Positions 1 through 8,991 of a stretch of 24,229 nt of DNA are shown one piece after another (within the stretch, counting starts at the first letter, position 1; every line of letters starts with the position of its first letter). The position numbers were made by a program, and so were the translations under genes. The notes under the pieces are model-generated. The model saw only the letters and a program-made list of their open reading frames with translations. It had not been told where the DNA came from and did not search any database. The DNA lies in IMG/VR virus record IMGVR_UViG_3300032223_000005, positions 1 to 24,229 of that record. One strand, given 5' to 3'. This DNA comes from a virus.

Positions 1-69
1 AATGTACTAGGGTTTACCCCACTTGTCAAACAATGTATAGTTCACCAAACTTCCATAACTGGGTAAAGT

Positions 70-462
70 ATGAATGTGATTGATGCACTGCCAAACAACC
101 TAAAGAAAAAAGGTCGCCCCAAGGGTGCTGTGAACAAGAAGTTCACTATGGCAACCTATGCTGAAAGACCTGCGGCTTTACTGCCAAAGACTGAAGTTCA
201 GCGCATCAAAGAACTCAAAGACCTCCTGATAAACAGTGCAGGCTCCAATGTTGTTCATAAAGCAATTGAGATTGCCATGAATGATGAACACCCAGCACAA
301 GCAGCTATGCTCAAACTCTGTATGGATCGAATGCTTCCCGTCAGTCTGTTTGAGAAAGAAGGCAAGCAAAGGAATGCCGTGACCATCAACATCACAGGCA
401 TTGGTGGTGTAGAAATTGAACCCTTGCAAGATGTGACTGATGTAGAAACAAAGAATGTCTGA
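70..462 (+). CDS. Putative terminase small subunit (TerS)
   Basis: This 130-residue protein probably recognises phage DNA and feeds it to the large terminase. The assignment rests on position (the gene directly before TerL, overlapping it by 8 bases) and on size. It opens with a basic segment, KKKGRPKGAVNKK (residues 12-24), whose GRP core resembles an AT-hook DNA-binding motif. A helical middle (about 40-95) follows and could oligomerise, then an acidic tail. I do not see a clear helix-turn-helix. The ATG at 70 has only a weak purine-rich site (GGGTAAAG) in front. The first 69 bases of the window hold no other gene. A different DNA-binding role is possible, but context makes TerS the best reading. 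Confidence 0.68.
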   Translation: MNVIDALPNNLKKKGRPKGAVNKKFTMATYAERPAALLPKTEVQRIKELKDLLINSAGSNVVHKAIEIAMNDEHPAQAAMLKLCMDRMLPVSLFEKEGKQRNAVTINITGIGGVEIEPLQDVTDVETKNV

Positions 463-1714
463 CCTCAACTTCTCCCTTTTGCCTTGGCAACAAACAGTCT
501 TTGCTGACAAAACAAGGTTCAAGGTTGTGGCTGCTGGTCGGCGTTGTGGTAAGTCTCGTTTGGCTGCTACTACTCTCATCATCGAAGCATTGCGTTGCCC
601 AGCAGGAAGCGCAGTTCTCTATGTGGCTCCCACCAATGGACAGGCAAGGCAGATCATCTGGGATGTTTTGATGGAGATTGGGCGTGATGTGATTCAGTCT
701 AGTCACATCAACAACATGGACATAACTACCATCAATGGTGCAAAGATTTATGTTCGTGGTGCTGATAGACCAGATACCCTGCGGGGTGTGTCTCTTACCT
801 ATGCGGTGCTAGACGAGGTTGCCGACATTAAGCCCGAAGCCTGGGAACAAGTTATCAGGGCTTCTCTGTCAGACAAAAAAGGCAGAGCCATGTTCATTGG
901 CACTCCCAAAGGGCGCAACTGGTTCTATGACCTATTCAAACTAGGCCAAGAAGATGTAGATTCAGATTGGAAGTCCTGGCACTTCACTACAAAAGATAAT
1001 CCACTGATAGACCCAACTGAGATTGAGGCTGCCAAAAAAACACTCTCATCCTTTGCCTTCAAACAAGAATACATGGCATCCTTTGACAATGCTGGTAGCG
1101 ATGTTTTCAAAGAAGAATGGATCAAGTATGGAGAAGAACCTGAGTATGGCTCCTACTTTATTGCTGTTGACCTAGCAGGATTTGAAGAAGTTGCCAAACA
1201 AGCGGCAAATGCAAAGAAAAGACTAGATGAATCAGCCATTGCAATAGTCAAAGTCACTGAGGATGGGGTCTGGTTTGTCAGCAAGATTGAACATGGGCGG
1301 TGGGACATTAGGGAAACTGCGGTAAAAATACTTATGGCAATAAGGAAATACAAACCTTTAAGTATAGGTATTGAAAGAGGTGCATTAAAAAATGCTGTCT
1401 TGCCATATTTGAGTGACTTGATGCGTAAGAATAATGTATATTCGCACATAGTTGACCTGACACATGGCAACCGAAAAAAGACAGATAGGATTGTCTGGGG
1501 CTTGCAGGGCCGTTTCGAGCATGGCAGGATTGTGTTGAACCGCGAAGAAGACTGGGATGATTTCCTAGATCAACTTCTTATGTTCCCAGCCAAAGGTGTC
1601 CATGATGATTTGCCAGATGCGCTATCCTACATTGACCAATTGGCTGTCACCACCTACTTCCAAGAGGATGAAGGTGAGGAATGGGAACCCATTGACATAG
1701 TTTCGGGGGTGTAA
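455..1714 (+). CDS. terL: Terminase large subunit (TerL), packaging ATPase and nuclease
   Basis: This is the motor that cuts concatemeric phage DNA and pumps it through the portal. In 419 residues it carries the expected two domains. The ATPase part has Walker A GRRCGKS (28-34, lysine 33), a GADRPDTLRG segment (102-111), Walker B YAVLDE (116-121, Asp120 and catalytic Glu121) and coupling motif GTP (149-151). The nuclease part (RNase H/RuvC-like fold) has the acidic strand AVDLAG (Asp239) and a late HDDLPDALSY motif (383-392, Asp384/385/388) suited to metal binding. Length is normal for compact phage terminases. The ATG at 455 overlaps the TerS stop and its own stop overlaps the portal start (TAATG), which suggests coupled translation of the packaging proteins. 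Confidence 0.96.
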   Translation: MSDLNFSLLPWQQTVFADKTRFKVVAAGRRCGKSRLAATTLIIEALRCPAGSAVLYVAPTNGQARQIIWDVLMEIGRDVIQSSHINNMDITTINGAKIYVRGADRPDTLRGVSLTYAVLDEVADIKPEAWEQVIRASLSDKKGRAMFIGTPKGRNWFYDLFKLGQEDVDSDWKSWHFTTKDNPLIDPTEIEAAKKTLSSFAFKQEYMASFDNAGSDVFKEEWIKYGEEPEYGSYFIAVDLAGFEEVAKQAANAKKRLDESAIAIVKVTEDGVWFVSKIEHGRWDIRETAVKILMAIRKYKPLSIGIERGALKNAVLPYLSDLMRKNNVYSHIVDLTHGNRKKTDRIVWGLQGRFEHGRIVLNREEDWDDFLDQLLMFPAKGVHDDLPDALSYIDQLAVTTYFQEDEGEEWEPIDIVSGV

Positions 1715-3795
1715 TGGCAGAGATCATTAAAGGCGAAGCCGATGACGGCAAAGAGTTATCTCAGAATGAGTTTGAACAACCGACTGAGAATGACAAAGAA
1801 CTTGTTGGCTTTGTAAATGACCACTGCAATCGCTGGCGTGACTATCGTGATGTCAACTGGCTCCCTGATTGGCAAGAATATGAGCGTTTATTCCGAGGCC
1901 AATGGGCTGAAGAAGATAAGACCCGTGAGTCTGAACGTTCACGCATCGTAACCCCTGCCACACAACAAGCCATTGAGACTCGCCATGCCGAGATCATGGA
2001 GGCAATCTTTGGTCAAGGCGACTTCTTTGACATTGACGATGACATTGAAGATGTGAACGGCAATCCTTTGGATGTTGCTGCCATCAAAGCACAGTTGATG
2101 GAAGACTTCAAAAAGGACAAAATCCGCAAGTCTATCGATCAGATTGAGTTGATGGCAGAGATTTACGGGACTGGTATTGGCGAGATTGTCGTTACCACTG
2201 AAAAAGAATTTGTCCCCGCAACCCGTCCTATTCCTGGTCAACAAGGCCAGGCCGCTATTGGTGTGGTAGAAAAAGACAGAATTGCAGTCAAGATTGTTCC
2301 TGTCAATCCCAAGAATTTTTTGTTTGATCCTAATGGCACATCCATTGATGACTGCATGGGCGTGGCAATCGAGAAGTTTGTGTCTATTCACAAAATTGTG
2401 CGTGGACAAGAAAAGGGTATCTATCGCAAGGTGCAGATTGATACGGGAATGACTGATGATGACTTGGAAGCAACCCAAGAAGTTACCCAGTTCCAAGATG
2501 ATAAGGTCAAATTGCTGACCTATTATGGTCTGGTTCCCCGTGAATACCTGATAAAGATGGATGAAGAACAGGAAATGGTTGATCTATTTCCTGATGACTC
2601 AATTCAAGATGAGTATTCTGACTTGGTTGAGGCCATTGTGGTCATTGCCAACGATGGAACCTTGCTGAAAGCTGAAGAAAATCCATACATGATGAAGGAT
2701 CGGCCCGTCTTGGCATACCAAGATGACACTGTTCCCAATCGATTGTTGGGTAGGGGTACGGCTGAAAAGGCATTCAATATGCAAAAAGCTATTGATGCTC
2801 AGATTCGCTCACACCTAGACTCATTGGCGCTGACCACCAGCCCAATGATTGCAATGGATGCCACTCGTTTACCCCGTGGCGCTAAGTTTGAAGTCAAACC
2901 TGGAAAAGCCATTCTGACAAACGGCAATCCTGGCGAGATTTTGTTCCCATTCAAGTTTGGCAATACTGATGGCAACAACCTGACTACTGCCCAAGCCTTT
3001 GAGCGTATGCTTTTGCAAGCAACTGCTACTTTGGATTCTCAAGGTATGGTTACTCAAGGTGCTAGAGATGCCAATCCTGGCATTTCTATGGCTGTTGCTA
3101 CCATCATCAAGAAGTACAAGCGCACTTTGGTGAACTTCCAAGAGGATTTCCTAATTCCCTTCATCCAGAAGGCAGCTTTCAGGTATATGCAGTTTGATCC
3201 TGAGCGTTATCCTACTGTGGATTACAAGTTCATTCCGACTGCAACCCTTGGCATCATTGCCCGTGAACATGAGCAACAGCAATTTATCTCTTTGCTTCAG
3301 ACCCTTGGCCCAAATACGCCAATTTTGCCTGTCATTATGAAAGGCATTGTTGCCAACAGCAGCTTGAGCAATAGACAAGAAATGATGGCAATGCTTGACC
3401 AAATGTCTAAACCTGATACTCAGGGTCAGCAAATGCAGATGATGCAGCAACAGTTGGCAATGCAAGCGGCTCAGGCTCAGATTGCTGTCAATACGACTCA
3501 GGCAGAACAGAATCGTGCAGAAGCAACTAAGTTGATGGTTGAGGCTCAGTTGATGCCACAGGAAGTGCAAGCCAAGATGAGTGCATCTTTGACCAAGAAT
3601 CTACCTAATGAGGCAGATGCCAATCAAAGGGAGTTTGATAAGCGGGTCAAGATTGCTGACTTGATGCTTAAAGAAGCTGACATTAAGAACAAGTCAAAGA
3701 TTGTTGAGTTGCAAATGGCTGATAAGGTAAATGCTCAGTCCAAAGTCAAGCAAGATTTCCTTGCCAAACTCACAGATGGTCTAAAGAATGGCTAA
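1714..3795 (+). CDS. Portal protein (head-tail connector)
   Basis: This 693-residue protein should form the dodecameric ring through which DNA enters and leaves the capsid. It follows TerL directly by TAATG overlap, the usual place for a portal. Its size fits the large P22-type portals of short-tailed phages. The N-terminal half has an acidic start, then aromatic-rich segments such as WRDYRDVNWLPDWQEYERLF (42-61), typical of podophage portals seen in aquatic viromes. From about residue 560 it becomes Gln/Met/Ala-rich (QGQQMQMMQQQ), predicted helical, and could form the C-terminal barrel of P22-like portals. No catalytic motif is expected. The call rests on position, size and composition rather than a diagnostic short motif. 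Confidence 0.9.
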   Translation: MAEIIKGEADDGKELSQNEFEQPTENDKELVGFVNDHCNRWRDYRDVNWLPDWQEYERLFRGQWAEEDKTRESERSRIVTPATQQAIETRHAEIMEAIFGQGDFFDIDDDIEDVNGNPLDVAAIKAQLMEDFKKDKIRKSIDQIELMAEIYGTGIGEIVVTTEKEFVPATRPIPGQQGQAAIGVVEKDRIAVKIVPVNPKNFLFDPNGTSIDDCMGVAIEKFVSIHKIVRGQEKGIYRKVQIDTGMTDDDLEATQEVTQFQDDKVKLLTYYGLVPREYLIKMDEEQEMVDLFPDDSIQDEYSDLVEAIVVIANDGTLLKAEENPYMMKDRPVLAYQDDTVPNRLLGRGTAEKAFNMQKAIDAQIRSHLDSLALTTSPMIAMDATRLPRGAKFEVKPGKAILTNGNPGEILFPFKFGNTDGNNLTTAQAFERMLLQATATLDSQGMVTQGARDANPGISMAVATIIKKYKRTLVNFQEDFLIPFIQKAAFRYMQFDPERYPTVDYKFIPTATLGIIAREHEQQQFISLLQTLGPNTPILPVIMKGIVANSSLSNRQEMMAMLDQMSKPDTQGQQMQMMQQQLAMQAAQAQIAVNTTQAEQNRAEATKLMVEAQLMPQEVQAKMSASLTKNLPNEADANQREFDKRVKIADLMLKEADIKNKSKIVELQMADKVNAQSKVKQDFLAKLTDGLKNG

Positions 3796-5089
3796 TATCA
3801 AAGAACTTATCCAAAGTATTGAGTCAATAGACTCATCTTTTGATGAGAAGTTAGAAGCCATCAATAAGATGGAAGAAACCTTGGTGGCTATGCGCCAACA
3901 AGAAGAACAAGCCGTTCAAGACAATGTAGACCTGATTGTTGAGGCCATCAAAGTGATGGAGAACAAGGTCACTGCACAACTAGAAGTTGCAAAGTCTATT
4001 ATTCCTGAGAAGGGTGACAAGGGAGATAAGGGTGACAAGGGTGCAGATGGCCTCCCAGGTGTAGATGGAAAGAATGGATTAAATGGTAGAGATGGAAAAG
4101 ATGGCATTGATGGTGCAGATGGTGTTTCTGTAATAGATGCCAAGATTGACTTTGATGGTTCGTTGGTTATTACCTTGTCAACAGGCAAAGAGCTGAATGT
4201 TGGTGAAGTAGTTGCTCCAAACTTGGCAGAAAAGATCAAAGTCATCAGCACCATGTCCACCAATGGGGCCGTGACTATCTTAGATGAAGGCACAAGCATC
4301 ACAAGTGGAGTTAAGAAGATCAATTTTGTTGGTGCGACTGTTACTGCTACCAATTCAGGGGACGATGTAACTGTCAATGTAAGCGCAGGGACGGGAACAG
4401 TAACAAGCGTTGCTGCGTTGACTATAGGCACAACAGGAACTGATTTAAGTTCTACTGTTGCTACTGGAACAACAACCCCAGTAATTACTTTAAATGTTCC
4501 TACCGCATCTGCAACTAATCGTGGCGCGTTAAGTTCTGCCGATTGGACAACTTTTAACAACAAAGGTGTAGGTACTGTAACGAGTGTTGCGGCAACTGTT
4601 CCAGCATTTTTGTCTGTTACTGGTTCGCCAGTTACAACAAGTGGCACGTTGGCAATTACATTGTCTGGTACAGCTCTACCAATAACTAATGGTGGTACGG
4701 GTGCAACGACATTGGCTGGTGCATCTATTGTCACTTACACAGGAACAGAGACACTAACCAACAAGCGTATTGACCCAAGGGTTACTTCAGCCGCATCAGC
4801 ATCTTCTTTAACGCCAAGCGTTGCAACCGCTGATGTTTATGCCTACACAGCTTTGGCAGCGGGTTTGACAATCAATGCCCCAACAGGAACGCCATTAGAC
4901 GGGGACAAGCTGATGTTTAGACTGCTGGACAACGGCACACCGCAATCATTGACCTGGAACGCGACTTACACAGTCATTGGCGTAACTTTGCCAACCACTA
5001 CGACAGCAAGCAAAACAACGTATGTAGGGTGTATATACAACGCAAACAATACACGTTGGGATGTAATTGCAGTAACCACACAGGCATGA
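3788..5089 (+). CDS. Collagen-repeat tail fibre / adhesin
   Basis: This 433-residue protein is probably a trimeric virion fibre. Residues 1-70 are charged and helical (coiled-coil-like). They are followed by 12 uninterrupted Gly-X-Y triplets (residues 76-111, bases 4013-4120; GDKGDKGDKGADG at the start), a collagen-like triple helix. After that come Ser/Thr/Gly-rich beta repeats (GTGTVTSVA occurs once and GVGTVTSVA again; ITNGGTGATTLAG) typical of phage fibre shafts, then a C-terminal domain starting near GTETLTNKRIDPRV that resembles heads found on many phage fibres. It overlaps the portal gene by 8 bases. A receptor-binding role is inferred from architecture. The ATG at 3788 has no strong ribosome site, so translational coupling to the portal is likely. 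Confidence 0.82.
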   Translation: MANIKELIQSIESIDSSFDEKLEAINKMEETLVAMRQQEEQAVQDNVDLIVEAIKVMENKVTAQLEVAKSIIPEKGDKGDKGDKGADGLPGVDGKNGLNGRDGKDGIDGADGVSVIDAKIDFDGSLVITLSTGKELNVGEVVAPNLAEKIKVISTMSTNGAVTILDEGTSITSGVKKINFVGATVTATNSGDDVTVNVSAGTGTVTSVAALTIGTTGTDLSSTVATGTTTPVITLNVPTASATNRGALSSADWTTFNNKGVGTVTSVAATVPAFLSVTGSPVTTSGTLAITLSGTALPITNGGTGATTLAGASIVTYTGTETLTNKRIDPRVTSAASASSLTPSVATADVYAYTALAAGLTINAPTGTPLDGDKLMFRLLDNGTPQSLTWNATYTVIGVTLPTTTTASKTTYVGCIYNANNTRWDVIAVTTQA

Positions 5090-5256
5090 CCATGAAGATT
5101 GACTTTTCCTTTTCATCCCAATACGGCACGTTTTCAGATGCTTTGCATTTGCCTGACGATCACGGGCTAACGGCAGAAGAAATTACTGCTATGCAACAGC
5201 AAAGATACGACAATTGGCTTGCTGTAATAACTGCGCCCCCCACTGAGGAGGTCTAA
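5086..5256 (+). CDS. Small fibre-associated protein, unknown function
   Basis: A 56-residue acidic protein lies between two adhesin genes. I place the start at the ATG at 5086, which overlaps the previous stop as ATGA; a second in-frame ATG lies at 5092. An upstream ATG at 5029 is in frame but would sit deep inside the fibre gene. The sequence reads as a short beta segment (KIDFSFSSQYGTFSDALHLP), then a helix (LTAEEITAMQQQRYDNWLAVI) and a proline-glutamate tail. Similar small proteins, with a hydrophobic start, a helix containing QQRYDNW and a Pro/Glu tail, occur beside phage fibre genes. A role in fibre assembly or attachment is only inferred from the neighbours. The GAGGAGG near its end serves the next gene. 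Confidence 0.7.
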   Translation: MTMKIDFSFSSQYGTFSDALHLPDDHGLTAEEITAMQQQRYDNWLAVITAPPTEEV

Positions 5257-7046
5257 TGGCTGATCGCTATTGGATACTTGGTACGGGGACATGGGATGCC
5301 ACCAACACGGCTAACTGGTCTGCATCCTCTGGTGGGGCTGGCGGTGCATCTGTCCCAACTGCGGCAGACAACGTATTCTTTGATGCCAACTCAAACGTAG
5401 GAACAACTGCATTTACAGTCACCATGGCAAACTCGCCAAGGGTCTGTAATGACTTTACAGCGTCAGGACTTGATGGGGTAATGACGCTTGCTGGTGCAAG
5501 TATTGGATTGACAGTATCAGGCAGTCTTACATTTCAAGCCACAAACTTTTCTGTAACCTATAATGGAACAACCACATTTAATGCAACAAGCACAGGAAAA
5601 ACTGTAACAACTAATGGAGTTTCTTTTAATGGAAATGTAAATTTTAGTGGCGTTGGCGGTGGCTGGACTTTGGGTAGTGCACTTACTTTAGCTGGCTCAA
5701 CTCAACTCAGTGTTACCAGCGGCACATTTGATACTTCATCATCAGGAAACTATGCCGTTACTGCACAAAATTTTCTTTCTAGCAATTCAAACGTACGAAC
5801 ATTAAATTTAAATGCCTCTACATTAACATTTACTACTGCTTTTGGCACTGCTTGGAGTATGGCAACCAGCACTAATGCAACACTTAATGCTGGAACATCA
5901 ACAATTACTGTAACTCCATCAACACCAACTTTTTCTGGCGGCGGGTTAACTTATTACAACGTAGCATTTACAAATACAGCACAAACAACCCCGTCAATTA
6001 CAGACGCAAATACATTTAATAATCTATCCATAACTGGTAGAACTACTATTGGTATTGGCGTATTAAGTCTTAGCGCAAACCAAACAATCAACGGAACATT
6101 TACAGTAAGTGCGGGTACTGCGGGAGCATACCGCATAATGATTACCTCTGACACTATTGGCACAACTCGCACATTAACTTGTGCCGCAGTATCTTTTACT
6201 GATACCGACTTTAGAGATATAACTATTGCAGGTGCGGCATCTCCTGCTTCTGGAACAAGACTTGGGGATTGCAAAGGCAACAGCGGAATAACTTTTCCTG
6301 CGGCTAAGACTGTTTACTATAGACTAACCTCAACAAATTCTTGGGGTGTTACAGGCTCAGGAGCATGGTCTGCAACTAGTGGCAGCGCATTAGACGCAAC
6401 CATGTTTCCGCTGGCGCAGGATACTGCTGTATTCCCTGCGTTATATCCCGCATCTGCTGGAACGACAACTATCAATGCCTCATATAACATTGGCACATTG
6501 GATATGTCGCTTAGAACGTCAAACATTTTTAGGTTATCAACGGGTACAACTGCACCAGCAATCTACGGAAATTGGATTAACGGCACAGGAACAACTTTAA
6601 TTGGTACTGGAATAATTACTTTTGCAGGACGCACAACACAACAAATCACAAGTTCTGCAAAAACATTTACCCAACCAATAACAGTTAACAGCCCAAATGG
6701 TTCAGTGTCTTGTGCGGATGCTTTGACCCTTGGCTCAACGCTTGCATTGACATTCAGTCTTGGCACGTTGAAATTAGCGGCAGGGACTACCAGCACTGTT
6801 GGTTCGTTTGTCACATCAGGCACAACGCTAAAGTATTTGCAAAGCACAACGCCAGGAACACAGGCAACCATATCGGATGCAAGCGGCACAAACACTGCGA
6901 CATACCTGTCAATTCAAGATTCTGCCGCTACTGGAGGGGCAACTTGGGATGCAACTTCGGCGACAAACATCAATGCGGGAAACAACTCTGGGTGGACATT
7001 TGGGGCGGCTCCAACGGCAACAGGCAACTTTTTGATGTTTTTCTAA
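5256..7046 (+). CDS. Beta-rich repetitive virion adhesin
   Basis: This 596-residue protein is rich in Thr, Ser, Gly, Ala and Asn with almost no charged residues, the signature of an extended beta-helix or beta-solenoid. It begins RYWILGTGTWDATNTANW followed by SSGGAGGASVPTAADNVFFD, a motif I associate with phage tail and surface proteins. A related module appears to return at about residue 354 (VYYRLTSTNSWGVTGSGAWS, then the aligned TAVFPA), giving two divergent halves. The C-terminus ends NNSGWTFG plus a short hydrophobic tail. The ATG at 5256 has a strong GAGGAGG site and overlaps the previous stop (TAATG). It lies among fibre genes, so a virion surface or receptor-binding role is inferred. 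No enzymatic motif is visible. Confidence 0.75.
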   Translation: MADRYWILGTGTWDATNTANWSASSGGAGGASVPTAADNVFFDANSNVGTTAFTVTMANSPRVCNDFTASGLDGVMTLAGASIGLTVSGSLTFQATNFSVTYNGTTTFNATSTGKTVTTNGVSFNGNVNFSGVGGGWTLGSALTLAGSTQLSVTSGTFDTSSSGNYAVTAQNFLSSNSNVRTLNLNASTLTFTTAFGTAWSMATSTNATLNAGTSTITVTPSTPTFSGGGLTYYNVAFTNTAQTTPSITDANTFNNLSITGRTTIGIGVLSLSANQTINGTFTVSAGTAGAYRIMITSDTIGTTRTLTCAAVSFTDTDFRDITIAGAASPASGTRLGDCKGNSGITFPAAKTVYYRLTSTNSWGVTGSGAWSATSGSALDATMFPLAQDTAVFPALYPASAGTTTINASYNIGTLDMSLRTSNIFRLSTGTTAPAIYGNWINGTGTTLIGTGIITFAGRTTQQITSSAKTFTQPITVNSPNGSVSCADALTLGSTLALTFSLGTLKLAAGTTSTVGSFVTSGTTLKYLQSTTPGTQATISDASGTNTATYLSIQDSAATGGATWDATSATNINAGNNSGWTFGAAPTATGNFLMFF

Positions 7047-7081
7047 AAGCACTTACAATTTGATGTATAAAGGAATCAATC

Positions 7082-8458
7082 ATGGCAACCACAGTATCTC
7101 TAAAACCTAATGCTGTTGAAATCTCTGGTTCTACATCAGGGACAACCACATTGCAAGCAACTGCGGTAGCGGGTACTACTACTTTGACGCTTCCTGCGGC
7201 TACTGACACTTTGGTTGGTCGAGCAACCACTGATACGCTTACCAATAAGACGTTGTCCACACCTAGCATATCAAGCCCGACTATCTCTGATGGCACAGCT
7301 AATGGTGTTGCCTATCTCAATGGCTCCAAGGTGCTGACTACGGGTAGTGCGTTGGTCTTTGATGGGTCGAATTTGGGTGTGGGTGTTACGCCTAGTGCAA
7401 AGCTGGACGTTGTTGCAAGTAATTTTGTCGGTGGCCCCGCTATTGGCGCTCGATTTAACACAAGCAATGCGCGTATTGGATTTAACATTGCAAATTCAAA
7501 CGGCTTTCCTTACATTGGCTACAACACAAATAACGTAAGTGGCTCTGATACGCCAACTTACGATTTAAACCAAGCTGCTGCTCAACTTCGGATGGATGGT
7601 GGGTCGTTTAAATTTAACATTGCCGCATCCGGAACAGCAGGGGCTGGAATTTCCTTCACCCAAGCAATGACCCTTGATGCAAGCGGTAACTTGGGTGTTG
7701 GCACAACAAGTCCAAACTCAAGACTTCAAGTAAGCAATGCAAGCGCATCAACAAACGCCATTGCTCAATTCACAAATGGAACAACTGGCACAGGTGCTGG
7801 CAATGGTTTGTATGTTGGTGTGGACACTTCAAATGAAGCAACCATATTTAACTTTTACAACTCTGCACTAAAGTTTGGAACAAACAGCACAGAACGCGCC
7901 CGTATCGACTCCAGCGGTCGGTTGATAATTGGAAATACAACCATGCCCGTTGGGTATGGAACTGCTTTAAATGTGTATACCACGGGTCTTGGTGCTCGTG
8001 TTTATGGAACAGCGGAAGCAACTGGCCCATTTTGGGTTGATAAACAAACAAACACAAGTTCAACATCTCAAGTATTTGTTCAATTCACAATCAACACTCA
8101 ATCAACAGGAAATGGGCAAATAAACGGAAATGGCGCAAGCCAAGTTGCATTTGGCTCATTTTCTGATGCCCGTCTGAAAGAAAACATTGTTGACTTGCCT
8201 CCACAGCTTGCCAACATCATGGCATTGCGTCCGGTTGAGTTTGATTACATTGAATCAGAAGGTGGCGGTCATCAAACTAGCTTTGTTGCTCAAGAATTTG
8301 AGGAAGTCTATCCAGACGCAATTGGAGAGCGACCCGATGGCATGAAGACCTTAACAGGCTGGGGAAAGACGGAAGCAAGATTGGTCAAAGCCATTCAAGA
8401 ACAACAAGCCCTCATCACCCAACTTACCGCCCGTATAACCGCTTTGGAAGGAGCATAA
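7082..8458 (+). CDS. Tail fibre with C-terminal S74 intramolecular chaperone
   Basis: This 458-residue fibre protein ends in a peptidase_S74-type domain that drives trimerisation and then cuts itself off. The hallmark is FGSFSDARLKENI (357-369). Ser361 and Lys366 sit five apart, as in the Ser-Lys dyad of endosialidase-type chaperones, and cleavage before Ser361 would release about 98 residues. The domain continues through LRPVEFDYI and SFVAQEFEEVYPDAI and closes with a coiled coil (KAIQEQQALITQLTARITAL). The front holds beta repeats of fibre type, TDTLTNKTLSTPSISSPTIS, and modules with GNLGVGTTSP and ERARIDSSGRLIIG. AAAGGA at 7069-7074 gives a good ribosome site. The 35 bases before the gene show no clear terminator. 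It is a likely receptor-binding fibre. Confidence 0.92.
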   Translation: MATTVSLKPNAVEISGSTSGTTTLQATAVAGTTTLTLPAATDTLVGRATTDTLTNKTLSTPSISSPTISDGTANGVAYLNGSKVLTTGSALVFDGSNLGVGVTPSAKLDVVASNFVGGPAIGARFNTSNARIGFNIANSNGFPYIGYNTNNVSGSDTPTYDLNQAAAQLRMDGGSFKFNIAASGTAGAGISFTQAMTLDASGNLGVGTTSPNSRLQVSNASASTNAIAQFTNGTTGTGAGNGLYVGVDTSNEATIFNFYNSALKFGTNSTERARIDSSGRLIIGNTTMPVGYGTALNVYTTGLGARVYGTAEATGPFWVDKQTNTSSTSQVFVQFTINTQSTGNGQINGNGASQVAFGSFSDARLKENIVDLPPQLANIMALRPVEFDYIESEGGGHQTSFVAQEFEEVYPDAIGERPDGMKTLTGWGKTEARLVKAIQEQQALITQLTARITALEGA

Positions 8459-8461
8459 ACC

Positions 8462-8755
8462 ATGTCAACAACAGTTTGGAATATATCTCAGTTAGATAGA
8501 CAAACCTCAGATGGTTTTGTAACAGTTGCCCATTGGCAGTGCAATACAACAGATGGGGTTTACTCTGCATCTGCTTACAGTACTTGCTCATGGAGTGAAG
8601 GCACTGCAACTATTCCCTACGCTGACTTGACTAAGGAAACAGTCTTAGGATGGATTTGGGCCAATGGTGTGGATAAATCGGCTACTGAAACTGCTTTGAA
8701 TGCTCAGATTGTGTTGCAAAAGAATCCCACTAAAGCTACTGGAGTGCCTTGGTGA
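8462..8755 (+). CDS. Small phage protein downstream of fibre, unknown function
   Basis: This 97-residue protein starts three bases after the S74 fibre, with a strong GGAAGGAG site (8446-8453). It has a beta-rich first half (TVWNISQLDRQTSDGFVTVAHWQC, split across short strands) with conserved-looking aromatic and polar residues, and a helical second half (PYADLTKETVLGWIWANGV). I recognise this type as a small protein found in many aquatic phages near structural genes, tentatively the DUF7936 family; the family number is from memory and should be checked. Its function is unknown. Context suggests a minor virion or fibre-related protein. Confidence 0.72.
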   Translation: MSTTVWNISQLDRQTSDGFVTVAHWQCNTTDGVYSASAYSTCSWSEGTATIPYADLTKETVLGWIWANGVDKSATETALNAQIVLQKNPTKATGVPW

Positions 8756-8991
8756 GTCCTGAATTACAGAAATACTATGAAAATCGCTTCTCTATGATGG
8801 GAAGTGATGGGTGGAAAGACTTGGTGGAGGATATTGACACCATGATTGCATCCTTGAATAATATATCTGTGATTGATGGTGAAAAAGACCTAAAATTCAA
8901 GCAAGGCGAGTTATCTATCCTAAACTGGCTCAAAACCTTGCAAGAGGTGAGCAAAAGGGCTTACGAGGAACTTGATGAAAAGAATGTATGA
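8752..8991 (+). CDS. Small helical protein, unknown function (GTG start)
   Basis: I read a 79-residue protein from the GTG at 8752, which overlaps the previous stop as GTGA. GGAG at 8741-8744 lies seven bases upstream. A TTG three bases earlier is in frame but is spaced less well. The protein is charged and mostly helical, with two segments (about 20-40 and 50-75), and has no membrane segment or recognisable motif. It overlaps the zinc-ribbon gene that follows, and the two probably act or are made together. Such helical-plus-zinc-ribbon pairs occur just before scaffold genes in other aquatic podophages (recalled, not checked). Function unknown. Confidence 0.68.
   Translation: MSPELQKYYENRFSMMGSDGWKDLVEDIDTMIASLNNISVIDGEKDLKFKQGELSILNWLKTLQEVSKRAYEELDEKNV

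Noticed and set aside
10-19. Inverted repeat GGGTTTACCC near the left edge
   Set aside because: Only four pairs with a two-base centre and no matching promoter elements at usable spacing. It could be part of a larger element cut by the window edge, but cannot be supported.
1939-2496. Antisense reading frame (185 codons) inside the portal gene
   Set aside because: The portal frame is well supported here and the antisense product resembles no known family.
4013-4120. Repeated GAYAARGGTGA-like bases considered as a possible CRISPR or DNA repeat
   Set aside because: They are codon-level repeats of collagen-like Gly-X-Y triplets, in frame and without spacers.
3916-4734. Long antisense reading frame (272 codons) opposite the collagen-repeat fibre
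   Set aside because: It mirrors a low-complexity Gly/Thr/Ala coding region, giving a Pro/Val/Thr-rich product with no recognisable domain, and every supported gene is on the + strand. It is a shadow frame.
6710-7063. Second + strand frame inside the beta-rich adhesin gene
   Set aside because: It runs out of frame in a well-supported gene, has no good ribosome site and its product is Cys/His-rich noise from Thr/Gly codons.
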